A stretch of DNA of 64,000 nt from Merluccius polli (GCA_030340625.1 JAOPHQ010000577.1:1-64000); one strand, 5' to 3'; positions 46,080-57,749 are shown, counted from the first letter of the stretch. A program made the numbers and translations. Notes: generated by a model from the sequence alone, not told the origin.

Positions 46080-46290
46080 CATTAAACTTAAGCGGGGGAC
46101 TGGGTTAGATGTGCAGTGCTGCACAGCGCAAGTCAAAGCACCTGCTCCCCGGTACCACCCAGGCCAGAAGGTGTGGCTGTCTATGTATGATATTCCTCTG
46201 TCCGGCTCCAGCTTCCACGCACCGTATGTATGCATCCCACGGCCCATGTCTCCCGACACTGTACATGCTCCTGCCTCTGTCTGATCACTT
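46080..46290 (+). pseudogene. Ty3/Gypsy integrase C-terminal fragment
   Basis: The frame includes APAPRYHPGQKVWLSMYDIP, which matches the conserved region after the Gypsy integrase core, where YxxGQKVWLS precedes the chromodomain-like segment. Neighbouring codons have drifted, and the frame is short. DNA at 46290-46440 contains tgtatttaagcccttt (TATA-like), probably LTR debris. The rest of the element is not present. Confidence 0.65.
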
Positions 46291-46741
46291 ATGGTCTTGA
46301 CCGCTCCCAAGGTCAGTCTAACATCTACTTGTGTTGATTCATTGTTAATTGTTTCCTCCTGTGTATTTAAGCCCTTTGTTTGCCCTTTGTCTGATCGTCC
46401 TGTAGCTAACCCAGTCTAGTAAGTGTCTTAGTTTTTGATTACCCTTTTTCAGATGTGGCACTTTGCTCAATGTATCATATTAAAATTATATTTGCTGCCA
46501 TGTGGTTGGATTAATTATATGTGTATTGTATTGATAAATATACACAAATATAATTCACCACTTCTGTCCCTCCTCCACCTCAACACAAACAGCTTTCCTG
46601 TGACGGTTTCATCTCTTTCTCATCTTCCCGTCACTTTATAATCCAGTGAGTTGGCACTCACAGTGACTTGGCCAAGTATTTGTGACTGTGCCGGCCTTAG
46701 GTTGTCCCAGGGTTTCAAGGTGGGATCTTACCCGTCATAGG

Positions 46742-47187
46742 CTAACCAGCCTTCCATACTGGCCTGTTGCGGGATGCCGTGTATGGGGTAAAATCAGTAA
46801 ATCCCATCTGATTGTTATGTTCAACCCATAGGATAGGTGGTATAGATTGTAAACATGGAGGAATGGAGACATCTGTCACAGCTATCCTTGCAGTCCTGTG
46901 CAGGCGTAATGGAGACACCACAGGGCGTTGACTCTGTGGGTGTGATGCGGTGGTGTATGAAGCTAACAAATAGATGTGCTTATGTGTGGTTAAAAGTAGC
47001 ATGTAGTTGAACGCGAACAATTTGTCTAATGTCATGTTTCGCTGTGCTTGGGTCCGAAAACACCTATGTTCAGCACAAAGCATTACAGCATTAGGGGTTG
47101 GTGTTTGCAAGGTAAACCCATTACTTTTGAATGTCAATGAACAACCTAGCTTGTACATTAGATCCCTTCCCAACAGATTGCTGAATT
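46742..47187 (-). pseudogene. Retroviral-type aspartic protease C-terminal fragment
   Basis: The minus-strand frame opens NLLGRDLMYKLGCSL, which resembles the conserved LLGRDLL-KLG segment at the end of retroviral proteases. A stop precedes it, and the active-site half is absent. The remaining 115 codons show no polymerase motif. Its orientation agrees with the LTR and leader at 50285-51000, so it is likely the same broken element. Confidence 0.5.
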
Positions 47188-47849
47188 ACTTTTTAATGAT
47201 TACTTTAACCAGGAAATACAATTGCTGGCGGTCCGTGCCGCTCTGCGTCGGGTCCATTCTTCCGGGTCTATTCAACAGCTGCGGTCCAGGTACTGCTGAG
47301 TAGTTATAGAGAAGACAGGTGATTAGTCATGAGATAGTCCCTGTCCCTTACTCACGCCCCCTCCTCTCTCTCCCCAGACAGCGCTAACCACACGCCCCTC
47401 CACACACACATTCAGAGATCAATAGACAAATAGGAGATTGTCGCACAAAGCATGTGTTTTTGTTTATAATTTATGGTGATACAATATAGTGAGTATTGTT
47501 CTAAAATTCTTGTCTCCACCTGCTTGACTTCAATTCACTTCACAGAAACTTTTGTTGGCATGTACAAAGAACATTTGTCTGACCAAAGCGGTTTATAAAT
47601 TAAGCAAAAAGAACAAATAGCAATTTATTTCAACAAAACATACGGATGTATTAAATTGAAAGCAACAATGGTTCTCTACCCCTCTTCAACACTCCCACAA
47701 TAGACCCGTGCAGACCCAGGGGAAACTCCACCAGTTTCTTTTAGCAAGCAATTTAACTGTTTCAACACAACACAATGACGGCATTAAAAGGAACCCAATG
47801 GTGGCGTGTTACTAATGGTACAGACGCACACTTAGTCTACTTAGTCTAG

Positions 47850-48591
47850 AGCTGTGTCCCAATTCAGGGGTTGCATGCTTCGAAGTACGCATTCGAAGGC
47901 CGCTTACGTCACAACGCGGCGCGAAGGCTGTCCCAATTCGCAGGCTCCTTCAAATGCGTACTTCAAATGCGCACTTCTTTTCCCTCTTTTGGAGGATGCA
48001 CCGCAACTATCCTTCGCGGCCTCGCATATCCCAAAATCCTTTGCGCGCCGCTGTTCAGAGGCGGGAAAAGAATAATGGCGACACCAAGTGGCGATGAATT
48101 TATATTTAAATGTAATAAGTATTGGGTTTATATTTAATTACTTTTACTTACTACGACTTATACTTTTACTAATTACTTATATTTTATTACTTTTATTATC
48201 CCTGCTTTATTTCCAGACTGTAAAACTGCAAACTCTAGTTAAACGATTGGATTGAATAAAGAGCTACGTTTATAATTATCACTATTATATGTTATACTTC
48301 ATTATTATCATTATTATGATCATTTTTTGCTTTATTAGAACCCTTCCGTCTGTTTTTCAACTGACGACAAACTGACAGGCAACGGCTACGTTACTACGGT
48401 TACTACCAACTGACGGCTGGTGACGCGGCTGGTGACGCAACCAGGAAATGCTTTGGAGGCTAGACCGTCTCATTTAACAACGGTTGATGCGGCCTTCGAA
48501 GGACCCTCAGAAGTACGCAGCCTTCGCAGCCTTCGAAGGCCGCGAAGGCTGCGTACTTCGAAGCATGCAACCCCTGAATTGGGACACAGCT
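47850..48591. mobile_element. Long-TIR MITE with CTTCGAAG-rich ends
   Basis: A 742-bp element has about 42-bp exact inverted ends beginning agctgtgtcccaattcagg. Several ttcgaaggc motifs lie inside each end. TA is adjacent on the right, and ctag lies next to the left tip, so the target duplication is short or unresolved. There is no transposase frame. Fish PIF/Harbinger- or ISL2EU-type elements have similar ends. Confidence 0.85.
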
Positions 48592-49062
48592 TATGTTTGC
48601 TGGACAGTGCATTAACTACCACGCTTCCGCAGGGTCCTTTAGGAGAGGCGCCATTTTCCCTGAATTCTTGAAGAGTCCCCAGTGCTGGTTGACCCCTGGA
48701 CTTCTGTGGACGAGCGGTAGAGGAGATAACTATTGATTTAAATGAATAGTACCTAATGTAAAACATCAGATATAAGCATATTATGCTCATTGTATCAGGG
48801 TGTCCATAGCCCCCCCCCCTGGCCACTGTCGTCTCCTTGCCGGGGCTGATAACCCATGATGTGTTACCCCATCTGGCTTTTTTTGTTGGTGCCTGTATTT
48901 TCTTACAGTTTTAAGAGATCTGTGGAGACAGTGACCCTGTCCATCCAGCCGTATAATATTAACCTATTATACGGTTCCCAAAATAAATCGGTATTTCGCC
49001 TGTATTTGGTCCCGTTGCTGTTTTAAATTCAGATGTACATTGTTTTGGTATTTTGTATTTAA

Positions 49063-50280
49063 AGGAGCTATATGTAAGAAATGTATTCAAAGTAATCATA
49101 AAATGACCCTAATATGTCAATAGACATTGAGGAATCATGTTAATTTCAAGTATTTATGTCAGACATAATAGTAGTCCAGCCAGAATATTTAATTTCAAAC
49201 GCAATATTTCTGTACCAGGAAAACTGTTTTGTTTTCATTTTGTGTTTTGGTCTGTTGCGCCACCTTCTGCCTAGCGTCCAATCGCGAAGTCAGTACTGTG
49301 TCGCCATCCGGGTTGCCAGATAGGCTGAGCTGCAGCCATTTACTGTATAAGGAAGGCTGCAGCTACAAATGTTTCGGGTCAGAAATGTCTGACATTACTA
49401 AATGCATTCGTGAACATGTTTACATTGCATTAGCCTACCAAATATATTTTAGTTGGGTAATGAAAATGGTCCATGTTTCCACTGGAGTGAACTATTGCAG
49501 TATATCTTTAGAATTATATTTGGCTTATCGCCATTATTCAGTTTTTGCTAGAAAAACATGTTTGAAGCGAATCATTGCGTCGTTGCCTCATGGGAGTTTT
49601 CACGAAGTCAGTATCGTTTGCTCAATGACTGTATGTAAGGATTTCACACCATTGAGGGTGCCATTTACTGCACACCGACTGCAGTGTGGATGATAATAAA
49701 ACAGCGGTCAGAGCTGGCGTGTGTGTCCGACAGGGCTGCTCTATTCGGACACATTACTATGAAGCCCCGGTGACGGTGTGGGAGTGCGGATGATAATAAA
49801 ACAGCGGTCAGAGCTGGCGTGTGTGTCCGACAGGGCTGCTCTCCTCGGACACATTACTATGAAGCCCCGGTGATGGTCTGGAAGTGTGGATGCTAATAAA
49901 ACAGCGGTAACATCATGTGTGTGTGTCCGAGAGGGCTGCTCTATTCGGACACATTACTATGAAGCCCCGGTGACGGTGATGCAGTTGGTCAATATTATCA
50001 GGGATCTATGCAAGGCAAGTGTATTTGTATAGCACACTTCATACACAGAGGCAATTCTATGTTCTTTACCTAAATAAAAGCAAAGAACAGTATGTAAAAC
50101 ACTTGTCATGGTTGCTCCTTCTAGTAGACGCAGTGTTGTGTTGAGTAATCCGGGAACGGGGAATCTGGCAACCGCTACTCTGGGGGGGGAGGGGGAGGGA
50201 GTACCACGCTGTACAGTATTTACAACGTGGTTGCAATAACAGTTTTGGCCAGAGAGGTCGCAATCCTACATATAGTTCCT
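49063..50280. mobile_element. TTAA-flanked DNA element, 1.2 kb
   Basis: The tips aggagctatatgta and tacatatagttcct are inverted with one mismatch, and TTAA flanks both ends (49059-49062 and 50281-50284). TTAA duplications point to the piggyBac or Kolobok groups. A 154-codon frame (49229-49693) has no transposase motif. Near the right end are three 102-bp tandem units. Confidence 0.8.
49684..49985. repeat. 102-bp tandem repeat, three units
   Basis: Units start near 49686, 49788 and 49890 with gataataaaacagcggtca-like sequence and contain gggctgctct and cggacacattactatgaagc. They lie inside the TTAA element. Confidence 0.9.
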
Positions 50281-50284
50281 TTAA

Positions 50285-50771
50285 TACAATTTTTAGAATC
50301 AATGTCCTAGGACACTAAGGACACTTTTTGCTTCAGGAGTTTCCCATTTCCAACTACAAACAGAAATAATCCTTTACCAAAGACATATACCACAATCCTT
50401 TCTTACAGCCTCTGCGATTTTGTCCTTGCCGACAACTTTAATCTGCTTGTCGGGTTTTTACACTAGTGATCAGCGAGTCCACTGAGTTCTTACTCAGTAA
50501 ATATCGCTATTAAACCCTGTTTGACATGCAGGGGTAACTTCCTTTGAAAAAATAACCTATCTTTATAGACCAGAGTCAGAGTATATAGATACAACAATCA
50601 CAGGTGTGTCTGTAACCGACAACTCGTTTTTACGCTACTGAGTCCCACCAAGTATTACTAGGAAAATACCCATTAACATAATGGGTATACCGAAGGTAAG
50701 CAAGTACAAATTCGTATTGTTAAATAAGAAAGTTGTGACCTCAGTCCAGTATCCCACTTCTGACACCAAGT
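50285..50771 (-). pseudogene. Retroviral leader and aborted gag start
   Basis: On the minus strand the LTR is followed by a primer-site-like TTGGTGTCAGAAGTGGGAT (about 50770-50752) and a leader. At 50347 an ATG gives Met-Gly-Asn-Ser, a myristoylation-type start seen in many gag proteins, but the next codon is TGA. The TTAA element then interrupts the region at 50280. Confidence 0.4.
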
Positions 50772-51000
50772 TGTTATGCTCTGTTTCTAGCTGTCATCTA
50801 ATGTTCCTAAGGTTCAGGATCATCTCTGTAAGCAAAGCAGGCCTAAGAATCAATGTGACACAAGGGAACATCACTTGGAAAGATTCAAAGTTTATTCAGA
50901 TACCTGAAGCTTATATACAGTTCTGTTAATGATGGTCACACCCACAACAGACAGAAGATGCAGACAGTTAATACCACAAGACACTAGAAAAAGATAAGAC
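50772..51000 (-). repeat. LTR, minus strand, upstream edge unresolved
   Basis: The segment ends GCATAACA next to the primer-site-like sequence. It has a TATA-like TATATAAGC at about 50910-50918 and AATAAAC at about 50890. The U3 start could not be fixed and may lie beyond 51000. Confidence 0.5.
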
Positions 51001-51126
51001 AGGAACTGGTCTTGTAAATATCTGTAAAATGGGTTTAAGATGTTTTATGGAGTCTTATCTGTTATTAAAGTAATTAAATCAGTTTTTATCTTTAATAGTA
51101 TGGGTGTCGATGGATTGCTGGTGGAT

Positions 51127-51173
51127 TGAAGAAGAAGAAGAAGAAGAAGAAGAAGAAGAAGAAGAAGAAGAAG

Positions 51174-51203
<30 letters not shown>
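51127..51203. repeat. GAA microsatellite
   Basis: About 25 GAA units. The serine-only or phenylalanine-only frames are artefacts. Confidence 0.95.
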
Positions 51204-51204
<1 letters not shown>

Positions 51205-51719
51205 GGGTTTTTGGGATGCTGGGCATGAGTCTGAGTTGCAGGAGAGCTGCAAAGCCTGGTCTGAGACTGGTTGAATAACGGACGGAGCTTGAGCCACCAT
51301 CATTAGAGAGTGGCGAGCCTACAGACATGCTCTTCCGCCACTTGGCTACACATGTTTTATTGTGAATCAAAAGGGCCTAGAGCATGTAAAAGAACAATTG
51401 TGGAGGCTCAGGGGGAATCGTTCAGAGCAGCTACTAAAAGACCTCATATGCATTGAATGGCATGAGTGGATTGCAAAAAAAACATAGATTTTCTCCAGGA
51501 CATTGCTGCAATGTACAAGAGTTAATTGTTGAGCACAGGAGAGTAGAACTGTCAGTCGGACACACAAACACACGCAATCACACCAGTGTAGAAAATGTTC
51601 TTGTTTTACTTATCAAATACGTAAATACTAAGCAAATATTCTACTATTTAACTGAAAACTTGGCTCACTTTATATCCAATAAATACATGTGTGCTTAACA
51701 GTTTGCTGTGTTTCGCTGA
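51204..51719. other. Stretch without a gene
   Basis: Short frames on both strands have no motif. Nothing else was seen. Confidence 0.4.
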
Positions 51720-52150
51720 ATTGTCTCCAACTATGTTAGATAGTTAATTGTGTCACCTGTGTTTTCCCTTGTCTTTTTAAGTTGGTCCTTCATGTGTTCT
51801 TTGTCAGATTGTCTGTCGTCGTAGCTAGAAGCCTGTGTATTATTACTAGTATACAGTAGTAATGGTCTCATGTATGATTACTATTAGTCTATTATTACTA
51901 GTATACAGTAGTAGTAATGGTGTCCTGTTGTCTTGCCTGTGGATTCTAGTTTTCAAGTCTTTTTAAAAAAAAATCCATTTTCAGTTTGCTGATAGGTTCA
52001 GTTTTCATTTTCTGCCTGTTCTTTGATCGATTGTTTTTTGTTCCAGTTTTTTACCGTGAAAGTTCTTTGAACAGTTGTTTGTGTTCTTTATTAAATACCT
52101 TTTTACTCACCTCTTGAGTTTGGGTCTTGGTCCATAAACATTAGTGTGAA
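51720..52150 (+). repeat. LTR-like debris
   Basis: The phrases gtgtcacctgtgttttccc, ctttttaagttgg (TATA-like) and, near 52090, ttattaaataccttttt with ctcacctcttgagtttggg resemble U3, TATA, polyadenylation and U5 parts of a Gypsy LTR. A 50-60-bp duplication (attactagtatacagtagt at 51842 and 51896) lies in the middle. No internal region is attached. Confidence 0.45.
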
Positions 52151-52539
52151 CTCTCATTTCTGTTGTTGCTTAGTTTTTTGTGAATTTGAATTTAAAATAG
52201 AATTTGAAATAGTGTATTTTATAAAAAATGGTAACATTAAAATTATGAAAAGTTGCAACTTGCAAATGTTTAATAACCCCTAAAAACATTCATGAGGAAT
52301 TGTTGCAACTTTATATCATCCAAATAACTATCTATAAATGATTATTATGGCATTACAAATGTGTTTAAAAATAAATAAATAATTATTTGTTATTTATTCA
52401 TAAACAATCTGATAACCACATGAATTAATAGTTAACTGATTAATAATTAACTATGAATTAATATTTAACAACTCAACAGTAACTTATTAACTAATGTTTG
52501 TTCATGATTTACTAACCATTTATAACCTATAGTTATTAT

Positions 52540-53517
52540 TAGGGCTGTCAAAATTAACGCGTTAACGCGAGATGATTAATTTCTGGAATTAACTGCGATC
52601 ATTTTTTTAACGCATTCCCACCCTGTTTTACCCACAATTCAACCCCCAGCGCGTTCAATCCTCGTCGCGTAAACAGCATTGCTGACATGAGCGAGATGGA
52701 GGAGTCCGACGAACCGGTTGTCCACACTAGCGTTTTAGCACCGTATCAGAAAGAATCTCCGTCCATACTACCACACCTGAAAATGCATATCACATGACCA
52801 TGCGTGGTCATGTGACCATTGAAGAACAATGGCGAAAAGTAAGACCAGAGATTTCTTTGTTTGGACCGACGACGAGGTGGAACTGTTACTGAAAGTAACA
52901 CATGAGTATAAGGCGTTGAAGGCGGCGGAAAACATAGATTGGGATTCGTCGCAAAGCAAATACAGCAAGGTTTGTTTTCTTCCGGAAAAGGGTCACATGA
53001 TAGGGGCGTGACGAATCAGGGAAGGACACGTCATGACTGATAAGACCCAATCAGGAAGCGAACGTGGGTGTCTGCTTCCTCGGCTCCGTATCTGCCCGTC
53101 CACACTAGTCCAGACTGAAACGCAACTCCGGAGTTTTCAAACTAAAACTGAGTCAGCAGTGTTTTCAATAATCTTCGTTTTAGGGGTTGTAAAACGCCGG
53201 AGTAGTGTGTACACTAGGCGGAAACGTGGCAAAAGTTATGCGGTTTAAAACGAAAAACGTAGTAGAGAGTTGTTTGTTCAAAAAGAAAAACGTTCCATTC
53301 AGTTGTTGCCAAAATTGTTTAGAATTAAATTATTTTTTCTGGATTTGTCGTTCATAAAAAACAAATGTCCACTTCTTGTCATTTATCTTTCTGTTCTGAG
53401 AACAGTACACAGAAAATGTGAATTTTTCAGTCATATTTAGGATTGTGATTAATCTAAATTAATTCAAGAAACCTTATGATTAATTAGATTAAAATTTGTA
53501 ATCGTTTGACAGCCCTA
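52540..53517. mobile_element. hAT-type element carrying a SANT-like frame
   Basis: The tips tagggctgtcaaa match exactly at both ends. The exact 8-bp duplication gttattat flanks the element at 52532-52539 and 53518-53525. The left end continues as ttaacgcgttaacgcg, itself palindromic. The element is 978 bp and has no transposase, but it contains a short SANT-like coding piece. Confidence 0.9.
52829..53011 (+). pseudogene. SANT/Myb-like coding piece in the hAT
   Basis: Sixty codons read MAKSKTRDFFVWTDDEVELL at the start and AENIDWDSSQSKYSK before diverging. The WTDDEVELLL segment matches the first helix of SANT/Myb-like domains. After SKYS the DNA reads aag followed by gtttgt, which could be a splice donor, so the last 14 codons are probably intronic. 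A second, differently broken copy is at 21082-21232. It may be a captured or transposon-encoded DNA-binding exon. Confidence 0.55.
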
Positions 53518-53525
53518 GTTATTAT

Positions 53526-54138
53526 CAAGTGTTACCTGATCGGGTACATTTGCAGATATTAATATATAACATTCACAGTGCCCCCTTAAGGTTGATTTGG
53601 GTATGGCTCACACAAAGTGTTCCTCGGGTGGTCCTTGACACCTGTACCAAGTTTCATAATGATAGGGTAATTTGTTGTGGAGCTACAAACATTTCAGTGA
53701 AAGGCCACACCCACTTAAATTGTCAAAGGGTCAATAGTGGCCATATTGTTTAGTCAAGTGATCTAAAAGTGTTTCATTGTTAAGGCAGGTATGTTGAAGC
53801 TTCACCCCAAATTTGGTGTTGATCAGTCAATTTCTCTAGGAGGAGTTCGACGGTTTTTCAGAAAATCAAAGATGGTGGAAAATCTATCAGACAGACAGCA
53901 ATGGTCTCATTGACTTTTCATTGGGTATGGTTGGTTGCACCTGAGTACCAAGTTTAGTACTGCTAGGACACCAATAGTTTTTTTTTAGTTCATTTTTATT
54001 CATACTGTTTACTATTAATTTTTTTTTATTCATACAAATCAGACTTTAGATGAATAATCTAAATTCTGATAGAAGACAACCTCAAATCTGGGTGAACGGC
54101 GCATTTCACTTTCTTTTGCTTCATATTTGTTTTCATGA
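53526..54138. repeat. Dispersed repeat with 'accaagttt' motifs
   Basis: Spaced phrases such as gtaccaagtttcataatg, ccaaatttggtgttgat and gtaccaagtttagtactg recur, as in 43370-43880 and 55750-56260. No coding frame was found. Confidence 0.5.
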
Positions 54139-55044
54139 TGTCATGGTCCCAAGTCAGTCCCCTAGTTAGGTTCTATGTTTTCTGTTGTCTGTTTGTGGCT
54201 GTCTTGTCTATATGTTGTAGGCAGGGGGCATGCTTGCTGGCTCCGGCTCTTCACTCTCCTATTCTGGCTCCACACACCTGAGGTTCATCAGCAATCAAAC
54301 CCTGCAGCATATCAACCCCGGTTTTCTACCCACTCATCGCCAAATCGTCAGAGATGGCAATGAGTGGGTAAGAGGCTAAGTACTTTGCCTACCAGACCGA
54401 CTCTCCTACGGATTCCAACGCCATGGAGGTTGATCAGCCCGTCGGGACACCACTACCTTGCCATGGCTCCCAGGCCCACGGCTACCCGCCGACTACCTGG
54501 GCTTGTTACGAATAAATAACAGCACATGTATCAACAGGCTGTAATATCCTCACATAGCCACAAGGGAACAGGAACAAATATATATATAAGCTGTATTAAC
54601 CGCACCTGGCCACCAGATGGCAGCACATAATACACTGGGGGCGGGCGCTCAATACTAGCCAATCAGAGCATATTACACGTCATAGAGGCCACGCCTGCCC
54701 AGGTACTATCGAGCGCACACAAGCGGGGGAGGGCAGAAACTCTATAGGCAGCGTATCGATTAGATATTCAGCTAAGAGTCGCTCCACGCGTGAATGATAC
54801 AATTCCTCTCCATTTGCTTCATAGATAATAGACCTAAACCTAAAACAAATTAAAGCTCCAAGGAGCTGTGTGCGGGACCTCGCCGAGTCCGTCGGGGCGT
54901 GTCGTGGACAGTATCGCGACAGGTTGGTGTCCGTCGCGGTCCATGCAGTGTGCGGTAGACCGGGGCGTTCACAGGGAGACTCGTTGTAGCTAACATTAGA
55001 GTCAGGGAATGGCACAAATGGCATCACAGTTTGGCATTCGATTC

Positions 55045-55740
55045 AAAATGGCCAACTTTGACGACACGCCATGGACACGCCCTTTGACGTAGAGTCGCAA
55101 AGAGCACAATGTTTGTTCAGCACCATCTTCTGACTGTACTGACCGACTTTGAAGCAGAACGGACAAATTCCCTGGGAGGAGTTTGTTCACAAACATTGGA
55201 AAAAAAGACCACTGAATGAAAAATGGCCAACTTTGACGGCATGCCACGGCCACGCCCTTCAACGTACAGTCGCAAGTAGCACAACGTTTGTTCAGCACCA
55301 TCTTCTGACTGTACTGACACATTTTAAAGCAGAAGAGATAAAATCCCTGGGAGGAGTTAGTTCCCAAACATCGGAAAAAAATACCACTAAATTAAAAATG
55401 GCCAACTTTGACGGCATGCCACGGCCACGCCCTTCGACGTAGAGTCGCAAATAGCACAACCTTTCTTAAGTAACATCTTGTGAGTGTACTGAAGAATTTT
55501 GAAGCCCAAGCGACAACTCCCCTGGGAGGAGTTCGTTCAAATACAACTGCAAAAAAGATCACGGAATTGAATATGGCCTACTTTGACGGCACACCATGGC
55601 CACGCCCTTTGATGTAGAGTTGCAAATAGCACAACTTTTCTTAAGGTCCACCTCCTGAATGTATAAACAAAATTTGAAGCCCAGTCGACAAATCCCCTGG
55701 GAGGAGTTCATTCAAATATGAGGCGAAAATTGAAAAATGA
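55045..55740. repeat. 175-bp tandem repeat, four units
   Basis: Units start at 55045, 55220, 55395 and about 55570 with aaaatggccaactttgacgg-like sequence. Each carries cacgccctt, gtagagtcgcaaatagcaca and ccctgggaggagtt. The spacing of the first three is exactly 175. Divergence increases to the right. Open frames do not persist across units. Confidence 0.9.
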
Positions 55741-56690
55741 CAAAGATTTAAATTAATATATCTGACTTCCGGTGGGTTTTGGGGTATGGGTCCAAGAGGC
55801 TTTTTTGTAGGCCTTGGAATGTTACACGTGCCTACCGAGCTTCATACATTTCCGTGAAACGTGGTGTCGGGGCTGTTTTTTTAATTTCCTCTAGGGGGCG
55901 CTACAACCACAACTAACACGATTTTTGGTACCTGAGCTCCGGGCACTAGTCTACACATGTCCTGTGAGTTTCATATTCATAACTATTACTGTCTTTGTAC
56001 AGTGATTTATGCTGACATTAGAGCGCCACCTAGTGGCGGAATTTGTTTTCCTTTTGACCTGAGCCTCAGGAAGCCATCATCGTACCAAGTTTCGTTTAAA
56101 TCGCACTTGCCGATGTGGAGATATAAACTTCTTAATTTTAAAGAGCGCCACCTAGTGGCGATGGTCTGAAAATGTGTATGATGGTTAATGGAGGTATAAG
56201 GAACTATTGACCAAAGTTTGGTGTCGAACAAACATACCAAAGTACCACTTGCTTTTTTAACGTAAAATGTACACATATTAAAATATTTATAGCGCGCTTA
56301 TTTTTTGAAATATCGAAATACTTTCAATTAGTTATTTTCATGGTACAGTGTGAAGATGCTACGTATGAATTTTCGAATGGGAGAAAGGCGCATAGTTGGA
56401 ACCCATAGATGTAGTATTTTGGAGTTTTCGCGCTATAGCGAAAAACAATTTAGGCGGAAGTGGGCGTGGCCTATATCAGGAGGTGCAGCAATGATTCCTG
56501 CATGTGTGGATATAAGGTTTATGGATGTGCGACCAAGTATGCGGGAGTTATGAGCGTTAAGGAATTTGGTCAAAAACAGCGCCACCTAGTGGTCTTCCAA
56601 GTGTGCGACATGAACGTGACACATAGAATATATAAGTTTTCACCAGGCCTGAGAACTTTGCCAAATAAAAACAGTCAAAGGTTGAGATAG
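55741..56690. repeat. Dispersed repeat with GCGCCACCTAGTGGC motifs
   Basis: The near-palindrome gcgccacctagtgg is present at 56023, 56145 and 56579, and a related cctctagggggcgctac at 55888. Phrases of the accaagtttcgtttaaatc kind separate them. No gene is seen. Confidence 0.6.
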
Positions 56691-56914
56691 TGCAAATCAC
56701 CGGCAAAGTTCCCCGAAATAATAAGAAAAAGAATCTTCCAGTTTCACTGGCTTGGTCCCTAATAAAGTGAGTTAAAAGCGATCCTGTGTCGGCGGCCTTC
56801 TTCCTCAAAGAACATCACAACAGGCTCACCTCCACTACCCTAAACCTGAGTTTACCATGTCCTCTGTCTGCGACTCTGTGTTGTGTGTTTGGGTCCACGG
56901 CAACTTAAACTGTG

Positions 56915-57153
56915 TTCAGTAAGCATCATGCCTTAGCTCTGCCCCCCCACTGGCCCTATGATTGCGCTATCTCCTCCCAGGCGCAATGCTTCCTAGTGGA
57001 CGGCTCTTCAACCTCTCCAAACCAGAGAGAGGGGCGATGGAGAGTTATATTTGTGATTCCCTGGTGGCGGGCATCATCCGGTGCAGGGTTCTTCTTCGTT
57101 GGCAAGAAGGACGGCACCCTCCGACCGTGCATCGACTACCATGGTATGACTAC
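56915..57153 (+). pseudogene. Ty3/Gypsy reverse transcriptase N-terminal fragment
   Basis: Across two frames this stretch reads FSKHHALALPPHWPYDCA, then LPSGRLFNLSKPERGAMESY and, back in the first frame, GAGFFFVGKKDGTLRPCIDY. This is the conserved run just before and at the first reverse-transcriptase motifs of Gypsy elements. It is cut after CIDY and lacks the catalytic aspartates. At its left it joins the LTR directly at 56914. Confidence 0.8.
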
Positions 57154-57159
57154 CATGGT

Positions 57160-57371
57160 ATGTCGGACTCTCCTACGGATTCCAATGCCACGGAGGTTGA
57201 TCGGCCTGTCGGGACGCCACTACCTTGCCAAGGCTCCGAGGCCCACAGCTACCCGCCGACTACCTGGGCTCACCTCCACTACCCCATCCTTAAATAAACC
57301 TGAGTTTACCTTGTTCTCTGTCTGCGACTCTGTGTTGTTTGTTTGGGTCCACGGCAACTTAAACTGTGACA
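57160..57371 (+). repeat. Partial 3' Gypsy LTR
   Basis: The sequence matches 54400-54503 and then 56827-56914, ends ctgtgaca and has aaataaacctgagt at about 57291. Its first 260 bp are missing. Confidence 0.75.
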
Positions 57372-57749
57372 CATGTTTGTGGCTATTAACAGGGAACTCA
57401 AACACGGCCAGCACTAGTAAACTATAAAAAAAAAAAAGTGTCTGTAAAGGTTTCAAATTAACCCTGTGTAGACCGCTGTAGAAATACAAAATCCCCCTCG
57501 GAAAGCTTTGTGCGAATGACTTTCTCTTCGATACGTATCTCGAACCAAAGAAGAAACAAGGCGTAACTCCGCCAAACTTGGTTTCCGGCCCAGGCTCTGT
57601 GCCATCTCCACCCAGAAGTTCTGCTATAGCGTAGTAGGACTCCTGGATTCGAGATTACTGACATCTACATGTCTGCCAAATTTCACGTCTCTAGCATGAA
57701 ACAGCCCACTGGAAATTGACCTGCAGGAAACAAAACAAAAAATAAATAA

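Larger units (their letters stand above)
54504..56822 (+). mobile_element. Retroviral-type LTR unit inserted in the Gypsy LTR
   Basis: The unit starts tgttacg and ends cacaaca, with the exact 4-bp duplication ggct at both sides (54500-54503 and 56823-56826). Four-base duplications are usual for retrovirus-like integrases. The left part has a TATA-like tatatatataagc (54581) and the right end has aataaag (56761), which fits one long LTR. The middle is filled by a tandem repeat and dispersed repeats (about 55040-56690). No gag, pol or env is present, so it is best read as a solo LTR with later additions. Confidence 0.65.
54139..57371 (+). mobile_element. Deleted Ty3/Gypsy element with an invaded 5' LTR
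   Basis: The 5' LTR starts tgtcatggtcccaag at 54139, is split at 54503 by another LTR unit and resumes at 56827 to about 56914. A short stretch of polymerase follows (56915-57153), then the right part of the 3' LTR (57160-57371). The two LTR parts share ctctcctacggattccaa and tgcgactctgtgttg. Gag, protease and most of pol are missing, so the internal region has suffered large deletions. Confidence 0.75.

Noticed and set aside
49229..49693. 154-codon frame inside the TTAA element as a transposase
   Set aside because: No DDE-type catalytic pattern or zinc motif, and too short for a piggyBac or Kolobok enzyme.
55002..55442. Overlapping frames in the 175-bp repeat
   Set aside because: Frames shift between units because 175 is not a multiple of three, so no protein is conserved.
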